64,000 bases of DNA, from assembly GCF_017349075.1 (NCBI RefSeq), contig NZ_JAFMOF010000002.1:558001-622000 (forward strand). Direction: 5' to 3'. Position 1 is the stretch's first letter, and each line of letters starts with the position of its first letter. This document shows, piece after piece, positions 44,896 to 52,780 of this stretch. The DNA comes from Streptomyces triculaminicus. Lineage in GTDB: Bacteria > Actinomycetota > Actinomycetes > Streptomycetales > Streptomycetaceae. A program made the position numbers and the translations under genes. The notes beneath the pieces were generated by a model. That model was not told the origin of the DNA. It did no database searches and saw only the letters and a program-made list of their open reading frames with translations.

Positions 44896-46419
44896 GTGAC
44901 TTCTCCAGCCCCGGCGGCCGTTCCGCCCCAGCTCAACGGGCCCCTGCGCCCAGCCCCGGGCCCGGCCGCCGACGAGGGCCTGGCCCGCAGGCTGCGCGCG
45001 CTGGCCTGCACCGCGCCCCTGCACGACCTCGACGTGCGCAAGGCCAACCTCGCGGGCGAGTACGGCGTCTACGCCATGGCGGAGGTGGCCCTGGCCGCCA
45101 TCGACCTCGTCACGCTCACCATGGACTTCGACACCGGGGCCGACCACGAGCAGATAGTGGCCAGGCTCCAGCCGCGCGTCGCCGCCCAGGCGCCCGGGCG
45201 GCCCCACGGCGAGCACGAGCGCGTCGCCCGCTGGGTCCTGGAGAACCTCATCAACGTCGGCAGCGTCGACCGCGGCTTCCGCGCGGTCTACGGCACCTTC
45301 GGGGCCGACGGCGCGTACGTACGCCGCGACTACGACTTCAAGCTCATCGAGGAGGTCCCCGGCCCCGGCGGCACGGTCTTCCTGCGCACCACCGACGAGG
45401 CCGTCAACGTCCTGGTCGGCGCCCTCGACACGGACGTCACCAGCGCGCAGATCGCCGCCGAGGTCAAGCTCGAGGTCCTCATCAGCCGAGGCCGTCTCGC
45501 CGACGCCCAGCTCGCCGCCGAGCAGGCCCGCTACCGCACGGTGCAGTACGCCGAGACGCTCCGCAAGACCCTCGACGCCACGCGGCGCAACGTCCGCGCG
45601 GTGGACTGGCTGCGCGCCGTCCCCGACATGATCGCCGAGGCGCTCGAGCACGTCGCCGACCGCTACCGCCACGAGAACGCGATCCTCACCAACATCCGCA
45701 AGGCGCGCGACGAGGCGGAGGAGCCCGAGAACAAGCGCCGGGCCGCCGAGCTCGTCGACATCGTCAAGGACTGCATCCGCCGCCACACCCAGCTGCAGTC
45801 CCGGCTGCTGGAGGCCGGACCGCTCTTCCGCGCCGAGCAGGACCGGCAGGCCTTCGCCACCCCCGCGGCCCGGGCCGGCCTCGACCTGTACGGACAGCTC
45901 CTGGCGCCGCTGCTGCCGCTGCCCCTCGAGCAGGCGGGCCGCGTCACGGACGCCTTCTTCGCGCGCGGCACGGGCCTGCGCACGCCGGTCTCGGTGCGCG
46001 TGGGCGACCTCGTCGAGATGCTGCTGAGCCCGCCCGCCGAGCGCGAGCACCTCGGCGCGGAGATGCCCGAGCCGGACCTCGTCGAGACGCCCGACGACAG
46101 CCGCTTCAGCGAGGAGCAGCTGGCCGTCGCCATGGAGCTGCTGTCCCTGCCGCCGGACGCGCCCCGCCGCCTCTCCGGCCTCCTGGCCGACGCCCGCCGC
46201 CAGGACCCCGAACTGCCCTACCTCGTCGCCCTGCTGGCCGTCCACGCCGCGAGCCCCTCGGTCGGCACGGCCTACCGCCAGGGCGAGCAGTCCCTGCTGT
46301 TCGCCGTCGACGACGGCACCGTCCTCGACGACCCGGAGTTCGGCGGCGCCGACCTGATCGTCGGCACGGCCCTGCTGGACGCGGTGGGCATGGCGGCGGA
46401 CCGTTCGGAGGCGACGTGA
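44896..46419 (+). CDS. MukF/JetA/MksF-like kleisin subunit of an SMC complex
   Basis: The 507-residue protein starts at GTG. It has a helical N-terminal region with a winged-helix-like stretch (LAGEYGVYAMAEVALAAIDL, HERVARWVLENLINVGSVD), an extended middle with long helices (EAEEPENKRRAAELVDIVKD) and a C-terminal helical domain. The order of the three genes (this, a 305-residue wHTH protein, a 1,552-residue ATPase) is that of MukFEB, MksFEB and the Wadjet JetABC. The assignment as kleisin rests mainly on gene order and size. Homologues are usually labelled hypothetical. Confidence 0.65.
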   Translation: MTSPAPAAVPPQLNGPLRPAPGPAADEGLARRLRALACTAPLHDLDVRKANLAGEYGVYAMAEVALAAIDLVTLTMDFDTGADHEQIVARLQPRVAAQAPGRPHGEHERVARWVLENLINVGSVDRGFRAVYGTFGADGAYVRRDYDFKLIEEVPGPGGTVFLRTTDEAVNVLVGALDTDVTSAQIAAEVKLEVLISRGRLADAQLAAEQARYRTVQYAETLRKTLDATRRNVRAVDWLRAVPDMIAEALEHVADRYRHENAILTNIRKARDEAEEPENKRRAAELVDIVKDCIRRHTQLQSRLLEAGPLFRAEQDRQAFATPAARAGLDLYGQLLAPLLPLPLEQAGRVTDAFFARGTGLRTPVSVRVGDLVEMLLSPPAEREHLGAEMPEPDLVETPDDSRFSEEQLAVAMELLSLPPDAPRRLSGLLADARRQDPELPYLVALLAVHAASPSVGTAYRQGEQSLLFAVDDGTVLDDPEFGGADLIVGTALLDAVGMAADRSEAT

Positions 46420-46503
46420 GCCCCGTCGGCGCGCGACCACCCCTGTCCGGCCGGCGGTGCCGAACGAACCTCACCCCATGGACCCCCAGCAGGAGCACCA
46501 ACC

Positions 46504-47421
46504 GTGACTGAGTACGACGCCGACCTCCCGGCGCAGCCGGACGCCGTCGGCGAGGCGGAGGCCCCCGCGGCGAGCGGCCCGGCGAGCGGCACCGCGCCGG
46601 TGACCCCGGCCGACGCGGCCGACGCCGCGCGTCTGATCGCCTTCGGGCTGCAGCCCAAGCTGCAGCCCGCCCGCGACGCCGAGTACGCCGAGCTGCTGCG
46701 CCGCCACCGCGACGACCCGGCGTTCGCCCGCCTGGCCGACGCCGTCGCCGCCGGGCTCGGCCTCGTCGTCCTCGAGGTGTCCACCCGCGCCGGCATGGCC
46801 GTCACCGCCGCCGAGGACTCCGTCTTCGCCGTCCGCATGGGCGACTACGCCCGCCGCGCCACCGCCGACTCCGGCGACCGCTTCCTGCACGGCGTGGCCC
46901 ACCTCGCGGTGGCCGCGATGGCCTTCCCGCGCCCGGAGGACCTCGCCGACGACGGCTACATCGGCCGCGTCACGGTCAACGGCGTCGACGCGTTCGTACG
47001 CCAGGCCTGCCGCCGCCTGGAGGAGCAGGCCGCCGCCCAGGGCGAGAACACCGACCCCACCACCGACGCCCCCGGCCTCGAGGCCGCCTGGCGGGTCTAC
47101 GCCCGCCGCAGCGCCACCGGCGCCACCAAGGACGCCCGCCGCCTGGCCGGCTCGACCACCGGCATCATCGCCAAGGCCGTCGCCTTCCTCGTCGACTCCG
47201 GCTTCCTCCAGCGCACCGGGGACGACGCCGGCGGCACGTACCGCACCACCGCCCGCTACCAGCTCCAGGTCCGCGACATGGCCGGCACCGCCGCCATGAC
47301 CGAGCTGCTGGAGCTGGGCATCGTGCCGGTGGCCGACGGCAGCGCCACGCTGCTGCCGCCGGACGACGCCGACGACCTCGACCTGGTCGCCGACGCCGGT
47401 CTGCCCTTCCACTCCGCCTGA
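46504..47421 (+). CDS. MukE/JetB/MksE-like winged-helix subunit
   Basis: The 305-residue protein (GTG start, AGGAG 8 bases upstream) has a disordered acidic N-terminus of about 35 residues, then LQPKLQPARDAEYAELLRRH. A helical core follows with a winged-helix motif near residue 220 (GIIAKAVAFLVDSGFLQRTG, then the wing TYRTTARYQLQVRDMA). MukE-type subunits bind kleisin and DNA. It lies 84 bases after the first gene and 49 before the SMC gene. Confidence 0.65.
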   Translation: MTEYDADLPAQPDAVGEAEAPAASGPASGTAPVTPADAADAARLIAFGLQPKLQPARDAEYAELLRRHRDDPAFARLADAVAAGLGLVVLEVSTRAGMAVTAAEDSVFAVRMGDYARRATADSGDRFLHGVAHLAVAAMAFPRPEDLADDGYIGRVTVNGVDAFVRQACRRLEEQAAAQGENTDPTTDAPGLEAAWRVYARRSATGATKDARRLAGSTTGIIAKAVAFLVDSGFLQRTGDDAGGTYRTTARYQLQVRDMAGTAAMTELLELGIVPVADGSATLLPPDDADDLDLVADAGLPFHSA

Positions 47422-47470
47422 CGGCCCCGCCCCCTCCGCCCGACCCACCGCTACACGAGAGTCCGCCGCC

Positions 47471-50400
47471 ATGTACGAGCTGTCCCGGGTCCGCCTCTAC
47501 TCCATCGGGCCGGCCGGTGCGCGCTACGCCGACACCGTGCTGGACCTGCGCGGAGTGGGCGCGCCCGTGCCCTCCCCCGCGCCCACGCAGGCGGAGTTCT
47601 TCGAGGACGAGCCCGTCGGCCCGCCGCGCCGCCCCGCGCCCGCGGGCGTGCTCTTCCTGGAGAACGGCGGCGGCAAGTCCGTACTGCTCAAGCTGATCTT
47701 CTCGGTGATGCTGCCCGGCCACCGCAACACCCTGGGCGGCGCCAGCTCCGGCGTGCTGCGCAAGTTCCTCCTCGCCGACGACTGCGGGCACGTCGCCCTG
47801 GAGTGGCAGCACGTCCTCACCGGCGAGTCCGTCGTGGTGGGCAAGGTCAGCGAGTGGCGCGGCCGCCAGGTCTCCAACGACCCGCGCAAGTTCGCCGAGG
47901 CCTGGTACTCCTTCCGCCCCGGCCCCGGGCTCAGCCTCGACTCGCTGCCGGTCGCCGAGTCCTCCGCGATGCGCCCCAGGGCGGACGGCGGCTCCGGAGC
48001 GCGCGGCCGCCGCCGCACCATGAAGGGCTTCCGCGACGCCCTCACCGAGGCCGGCAAGGCCTACCCCAACCTGGACGTGGTCTGGGAGGAGGTCCACGAG
48101 CGCTGGAACGAGCACCTCGGCGAGCTCGGCCTGGACCCCGAGCTCTTCCGCTACCAGCGCGAGATGAACGCCGACGAGGGCGAGGCCGCCGGCCTCTTCG
48201 CCGTCAAGAACGACTCCGACTTCACCGACCTGCTGCTGCGCGCGGTCACCGACACCCGTGACACCGACGGCCTCGCCGACCTCGTGCACGGCTTCGCCCA
48301 CAAGCTGGGCCGCCGGGCCGAGCTGACCGCCGAGCGGGACTTCACCGCCGGCTCCCTCGAGCTGCTCTCGCGCATCGCCGAGTGCGCCGACCGGCGCGAG
48401 CAGGCGCGCGGCGTGCACGCGGGCGCCGAGCGCCGTACCCGCGTCCTGGCCCGCCGGCTCTCCGCGCGCGGCGCCGAGGAGCGCGGCCGCGCCGCCGAGC
48501 TGGCCGGGCAGGTCGCCGCCGCCGCGCACGCCGTCACCGACGCCGACGCCGAGCGCGACCGCACCTCCCTCGTGGCCGCCGAGATCGCCTACCGGCACGC
48601 CTCCCTCGCGCTCGCCGCCGCCGAGAAGGCCGCCGCCGCCCAGCGCCGCGAGCTCCTCGACGCCCGCACCCTGCACTCCGCGTGGCAGGCCGCCGAGACC
48701 GTGCTGCGCCACCGTGCCGCCGCCGACCGTTCCGCGCGCGTGGCCGCCGCCATCCACGAGGCCGAGCGCGACGCCGCCCCGGCGCTGGCCGCCCGCGCCC
48801 AGGCGGCCGCCGAGCTCGTCCGCGCCCTCAACGCCGCCGCCGAGAAGGGCGAGCAGCTCGCCAACGAGCAGGAGGAGCGCTCGGCGACGCTCCAGGAGAC
48901 GAGCGAGGCCGCCCACCGCGACGCCACCGCCGCCGCCACCGAGGCCCAGCGCGCCCGCAGCGAGGCGGGCCACCTCCGCCAGCGCCTGACGGAGGTCGAG
49001 CAGGAGACCGCCGAGGCGGTCAGGGCCGGCTGGCTCGACGACACGGAACCCGACGCCGACCCCGCGCGCGCCGCGCTCGCCGCCAGCGACGCCGAGAAGC
49101 CCGCCGTCGCCGCGTACGAGACGGCCCGCGAGGCCGCCCGGCAGGCCGCCGACCGTGCCAAGGAGGCCTCGGCCGCCGAGAGCCGCGCCGAGCTGTCCGC
49201 GGCCCGCGCCGCCGACGCCGCGAGCGCCGCGGAGACCGCGTACGACGCCGAGCGCCGCGCCGCCGAGTCGATCGGCTCCGACCGGCGCCTGATCGAGCTG
49301 CTGGGCCTGCCGCAGCCGGCGGCCGCCGGCCGGGTGCCGGGGCAGCGCGCCGCCGGTGACGCGGACGCGCCGGCCGGGGAGGCGTCCCTGACCGCCGAGG
49401 AGCTGGACCGCAACGCCGACGCGCTGCGGGAGCTGCTCGACGACAACGTCGCCGCCGCCGAGCGGCAGCTGTTCGAGCTGCGGACCGCGGCCGCCGACGA
49501 CTCCCGCATCCTGGGCGCGCTGGGCGACGGCGGCCTGCTGCCGCCCAGCGCCGACGTGCTGGCCGCCGTCGAGTTCCTCGGCGAGCACGGCATCCCCGCC
49601 CTGCCCGGCTGGCGCTACCTCGCCCAGTCCGTCGACCCCCCGGCACGCCGCCGTCCTGGCCGCCCGCCCCGAGCTCGTCGACGGCGTCGTCATCACCGAC
49701 GCCGGCTCCCACGCCCGCGCCCGCGAGGTCCTCGGCGCGGCCTCCCTGCTGCCGCGCTCCGCCGTGGCCGTCGGCACCGCCGCCGCGCTGCTCGCCCCCG
49801 CCCCGGCCCGGGACGCGGGGAGACGGGCGTCTTCCTGGTGCCGCCGAACCCCGCCATGCACGACGAGCGCGCCGCCGACGAGGAGCGGCACGCCCGCGAG
49901 CGGGCCATGGCCCGCGACGAGGAGATCCGCGCGGTGGCGGCCCGGCTGACCGGCGACCGCACGCTCGCCGCCCGCCTCGCGTCCTGGCGGGCCGGCTGCC
50001 CGGCCGGCCGCCTCGCCGAGCTGGCGGACGCGGCCGGGCGGGCGCGTACGGCCGCCGACGCCGCGCGGGAGGTCCTCGCCGAGGCCCGTACCCTCCGCGC
50101 CGAGGCGGAGGAGAGTGCCGCCGAGACGGCCCGGGTGCGCGACGAGCGGCAGGAGACGGCCCAGCGCGCCCGCCGGGTCGCCGACGCTCTCGCCGGCCTC
50201 GCCTACCGGCTGCGCGAGCGCGCCAACTGGCAGAGCCGGGCGCGCGAACTCGCCGAGGAGGCCGCCGAGGCCGAGGAGCGCGCCGAGGCGTGCGTGGACC
50301 GCGCCCGCGCCGCGGACGAGGACCGCCGCGCCGCCCAGCGCGCCGCCGACGACGCGCGCCGCACGGCCCGCGCGCTGCGCGCCGAGCGCGCGGAGATCGC

Positions 50401-52129
50401 GGGCGCCCCCGACGAGATGGGCGACGGCGCACAGCCGCCCGCCATCTCCCTGCCCGCCCTGCGCGAGGCCTACCGCGCCGCCTCGCAGCTGTACGAGAAG
50501 GTCGGCGTCGGCGCCGACCTGCGCGCCGAGCAGGCCCGCGCCGAGAGCGACGAGAGCGCCGCCCGCGCCGAGCTCGACCGCCTGACCAACAAGGTGCGCA
50601 CCCGCGCCGCCCAGCTCCTGGAGGGCACCGACGGCGCCGACGGGCCGTCCCGCCAGGCCGCGGCGGCCCGCGCCGAGTCGCTGGTGCAGATGCTGGAGAC
50701 CCGCGCGTCCACCGCCAGCGAGCAGCTGGGCCGGCTGCGCGGCGAGGCCGAGCGGCTGGCCCCCGCCGACGGCGACGCCCACACCGAGCTTCCCGAGGAG
50801 CTCGTGCCCGCCGACGCCGAGCGGGCCAGGGAGCTGCTGCGCACCGCCACCGCCGAGCTCGCCGCCCGCACCGACGCGCTGCAGACCGCCCGTACCGTCC
50901 ACGCCGACCTGCTGCGCGCCCACCGCTCGGCGGAGGACGCGGCCGGCGGCTTCGACGACACGGCGGCGCTGCTGCGCGACCTGCTGCGGGACAACTCCCC
51001 GGAGGAGGGCGCCGAGTCGCCCGAGCCGTACGCCGGATCCCTCGAGGAGGCCCGGCAGGCGGCGGCCGAGGCCCGGCGCTCGCTGCGCGGCTGCGCGGGC
51101 GACCTGTCGGCGGCCGAGGCCTCGGTCCGCGAGGCTGGCGACGTGCTCGTCCGCCACGCCAACTCCACCCGCTACGAGCAGGTGCGCACCCCGGCCCGCC
51201 AGCAGATCCGCGAGCTGCCCGCCGCGGCGCTGCCCGAGCACGCCGCCGCCTGGGCGGAGGCCTTCGCACCCCGTCTGCGCGTGCTGACCGACGAGCTGGA
51301 GCAGCTGGAGCGCAACCGCGACAGCATCGTCGACCGGCTGCGCGGCCTGGTGGAGTCCTCGCTGACCACGCTGCGTTCGGCGCAGCGCCTGTCCCGGCTG
51401 CCCGAGGGGCTGGGGGAGTGGTCGGGCCAGGAGTTCCTGCGCATCCGCTTCGAGGACCCCGACCAGGCCACGCTCACCGAGCGCCTGGGCGAGGTCATCG
51501 ACGAGGCCACCCGCTCGGCGGTGAAGAAGAACTCCGACCTGCGCCGCGACGGCATGTCGCTGCTGCTGCGCGGCGTGCAGGCGGCGCTGCTGCCGCGCGG
51601 CGTGGCCGTGGAGATCCTCAAGCCGGACGCGGTGCTGCGCGCCGAGCGCGTGCCGGTCCGGCAGATGGGCGACGTGTTCTCCGGCGGCCAGCTGCTGACC
51701 GCCGCCATCGCGCTGTACTGCACCATGGCCGCGCTGCGCAGCAACGACCGGGGCCGCGACAAGCAGCGGCACGCGGGCACGCTGTTCCTGGACAACCCCA
51801 TCGGCCGGGCCAACGCCACCTATCTGCTGGAGCTTCAGCGGGCCGTCGCGGACGCGCTGGGCGTCCAGCTGCTCTACACCACCGGTCTCTTCGACACCAC
51901 GGCCCTGGCGGAGTTCCCGCTGGTCATCCGTCTGCGCAACGACGCGGACCTGCGGGCGGGCCTGAAGTACATCAGCGTCGAGGAGCACCTGCGGCCGGGG
52001 CTTCCCCAGCAGCGGGCCGGCGAGGACGGGGCGGCCGAGAAGGTGCACGGCGAGATCACGGCGACGCGGATGTTCCGCCGCCCCATGGAGGAGACGGCGC
52101 CGACCGGGGCGGTGCCGGCCGGGCGGTAG
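47471..52129 (+). CDS. SMC-like ATPase, MukB/JetC/MksB type
   Basis: The 1,552-residue protein has a split ABC head. Walker A LENGGGKSVLLK is at about residues 63-74. Long Ala/Glu/Arg coiled coils run from about 300 to 1340, followed by the signature FSGGQLLTAAIALYC (about 1403) and Walker B GTLFLDNP (about 1437). This is the MukB/JetC arrangement. Residues about 724-783 are Arg/Pro-rich nonsense: one extra C at 49636-49641 and one missing G at 49817-49820 shift the frame and restore it. Corrected, this stretch reads RHAAVLAARPELVDGVVIT and continues to ETGVFLVPP, a plausible hinge region. No jetD nuclease gene follows. Confidence 0.8.
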   Translation: MYELSRVRLYSIGPAGARYADTVLDLRGVGAPVPSPAPTQAEFFEDEPVGPPRRPAPAGVLFLENGGGKSVLLKLIFSVMLPGHRNTLGGASSGVLRKFLLADDCGHVALEWQHVLTGESVVVGKVSEWRGRQVSNDPRKFAEAWYSFRPGPGLSLDSLPVAESSAMRPRADGGSGARGRRRTMKGFRDALTEAGKAYPNLDVVWEEVHERWNEHLGELGLDPELFRYQREMNADEGEAAGLFAVKNDSDFTDLLLRAVTDTRDTDGLADLVHGFAHKLGRRAELTAERDFTAGSLELLSRIAECADRREQARGVHAGAERRTRVLARRLSARGAEERGRAAELAGQVAAAAHAVTDADAERDRTSLVAAEIAYRHASLALAAAEKAAAAQRRELLDARTLHSAWQAAETVLRHRAAADRSARVAAAIHEAERDAAPALAARAQAAAELVRALNAAAEKGEQLANEQEERSATLQETSEAAHRDATAAATEAQRARSEAGHLRQRLTEVEQETAEAVRAGWLDDTEPDADPARAALAASDAEKPAVAAYETAREAARQAADRAKEASAAESRAELSAARAADAASAAETAYDAERRAAESIGSDRRLIELLGLPQPAAAGRVPGQRAAGDADAPAGEASLTAEELDRNADALRELLDDNVAAAERQLFELRTAAADDSRILGALGDGGLLPPSADVLAAVEFLGEHGIPALPGWRYLAQSVDPPARRRPGRPPRARRRRRHHRRRLPRPRPRGPRRGLPAAALRRGRRHRRRAARPRPGPGRGETGVFLVPPNPAMHDERAADEERHARERAMARDEEIRAVAARLTGDRTLAARLASWRAGCPAGRLAELADAAGRARTAADAAREVLAEARTLRAEAEESAAETARVRDERQETAQRARRVADALAGLAYRLRERANWQSRARELAEEAAEAEERAEACVDRARAADEDRRAAQRAADDARRTARALRAERAEIAGAPDEMGDGAQPPAISLPALREAYRAASQLYEKVGVGADLRAEQARAESDESAARAELDRLTNKVRTRAAQLLEGTDGADGPSRQAAAARAESLVQMLETRASTASEQLGRLRGEAERLAPADGDAHTELPEELVPADAERARELLRTATAELAARTDALQTARTVHADLLRAHRSAEDAAGGFDDTAALLRDLLRDNSPEEGAESPEPYAGSLEEARQAAAEARRSLRGCAGDLSAAEASVREAGDVLVRHANSTRYEQVRTPARQQIRELPAAALPEHAAAWAEAFAPRLRVLTDELEQLERNRDSIVDRLRGLVESSLTTLRSAQRLSRLPEGLGEWSGQEFLRIRFEDPDQATLTERLGEVIDEATRSAVKKNSDLRRDGMSLLLRGVQAALLPRGVAVEILKPDAVLRAERVPVRQMGDVFSGGQLLTAAIALYCTMAALRSNDRGRDKQRHAGTLFLDNPIGRANATYLLELQRAVADALGVQLLYTTGLFDTTALAEFPLVIRLRNDADLRAGLKYISVEEHLRPGLPQQRAGEDGAAEKVHGEITATRMFRRPMEETAPTGAVPAGR

Positions 52130-52139
52130 CGGGCCGCGC

Positions 52140-52189
52140 GGAGCCCGCGCCTCCCCGGCGGACGATCCGTCAGGGGAAGCGCGGGCTCC
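52140..52189. terminator. Terminator after the SMC operon
   Basis: GGAGCCCGCGC (52140-52150) pairs perfectly with GCGCGGGCTCC (52179-52189), and inner CCCC/GGGG pairs extend it. The right arm covers the last codons of the convergent membrane gene. Confidence 0.75.
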
Positions 52190-52532
52190 GTGTGCCGCGT
52201 ACGGGCCGCGCGGTGCTGCTCGGCACGGACACCACGCCGTGCCGCTGGAGCCACACCTGACGCGTCACCCACACGTCGAGCACGGCCCAGGTCGCCGCCA
52301 CCGTGCTGGCCACCGCGCACAGCACGGCCGGGAACGCGTACCAGGAGCCGGCGAGCGCGAACAGTATCGTCACCAGGGTCACCACGAGTGTCACCGCGAT
52401 GATCAGACCCGCGCGCACGGCGGAGGACCGCACGGGATCGGGCATCCGCGGTCTGCGGGCCGGCTCCTCGACCCACAGCGGCCGGCGCGCACCGTACGAC
52501 GGGACGTCGCGCGTGCGGTGATCGTGGTCCAT
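52170..52532 (-). CDS. Small membrane protein with two helices
   Basis: The 120-residue protein has a polar N-terminus of about 40 residues with many Arg/Pro, then two membrane segments (AGLIIAVTLVVTLVTILFAL and WYAFPAVLCAVASTVAATWA), and a short polar tail. GGAGG lies 10 bases before the ATG. It is convergent with the SMC gene and divergent from the conservon. No family name recognised. Confidence 0.72.
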   Translation of the reverse strand: MDHDHRTRDVPSYGARRPLWVEEPARRPRMPDPVRSSAVRAGLIIAVTLVVTLVTILFALAGSWYAFPAVLCAVASTVAATWAVLDVWVTRQVWLQRHGVVSVPSSTARPVRGTRSPRFP

Positions 52533-52780
52533 CGGCGGCTCACCTCCCCCAGTGGCTGCCCCACCCGGGCGTTCCCCAAAAGCACCCGGAAACTATGAGC
52601 GAACGGCGGCGCCCGGAGGTTCCCGTGCCGGGACGAATTCCGGCGTGCGGGGGAATTCCGGCCAGACCACCGTCCGTCCGCCGCACTGGCCTTCGAGTCA
52701 CGTACCCCGCAGTAGTAGGCTCACGCCGCATTACTGTCGGAACACCACCCCCGTGCGCCGGGGTTGACGTAGGGGAGGCC

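Noticed and set aside
47165..52048. 1,627-codon open frame antisense to the SMC gene
   Set aside because: It is Gly/Val/Leu-rich with no domain, start site or codon bias. It arises from high GC in the sense gene.
44896..52129. Full Wadjet defence system
   Set aside because: No jetD/mksG gene before the terminator at 52140 or elsewhere in the window, so only the JetABC-like part can be supported.
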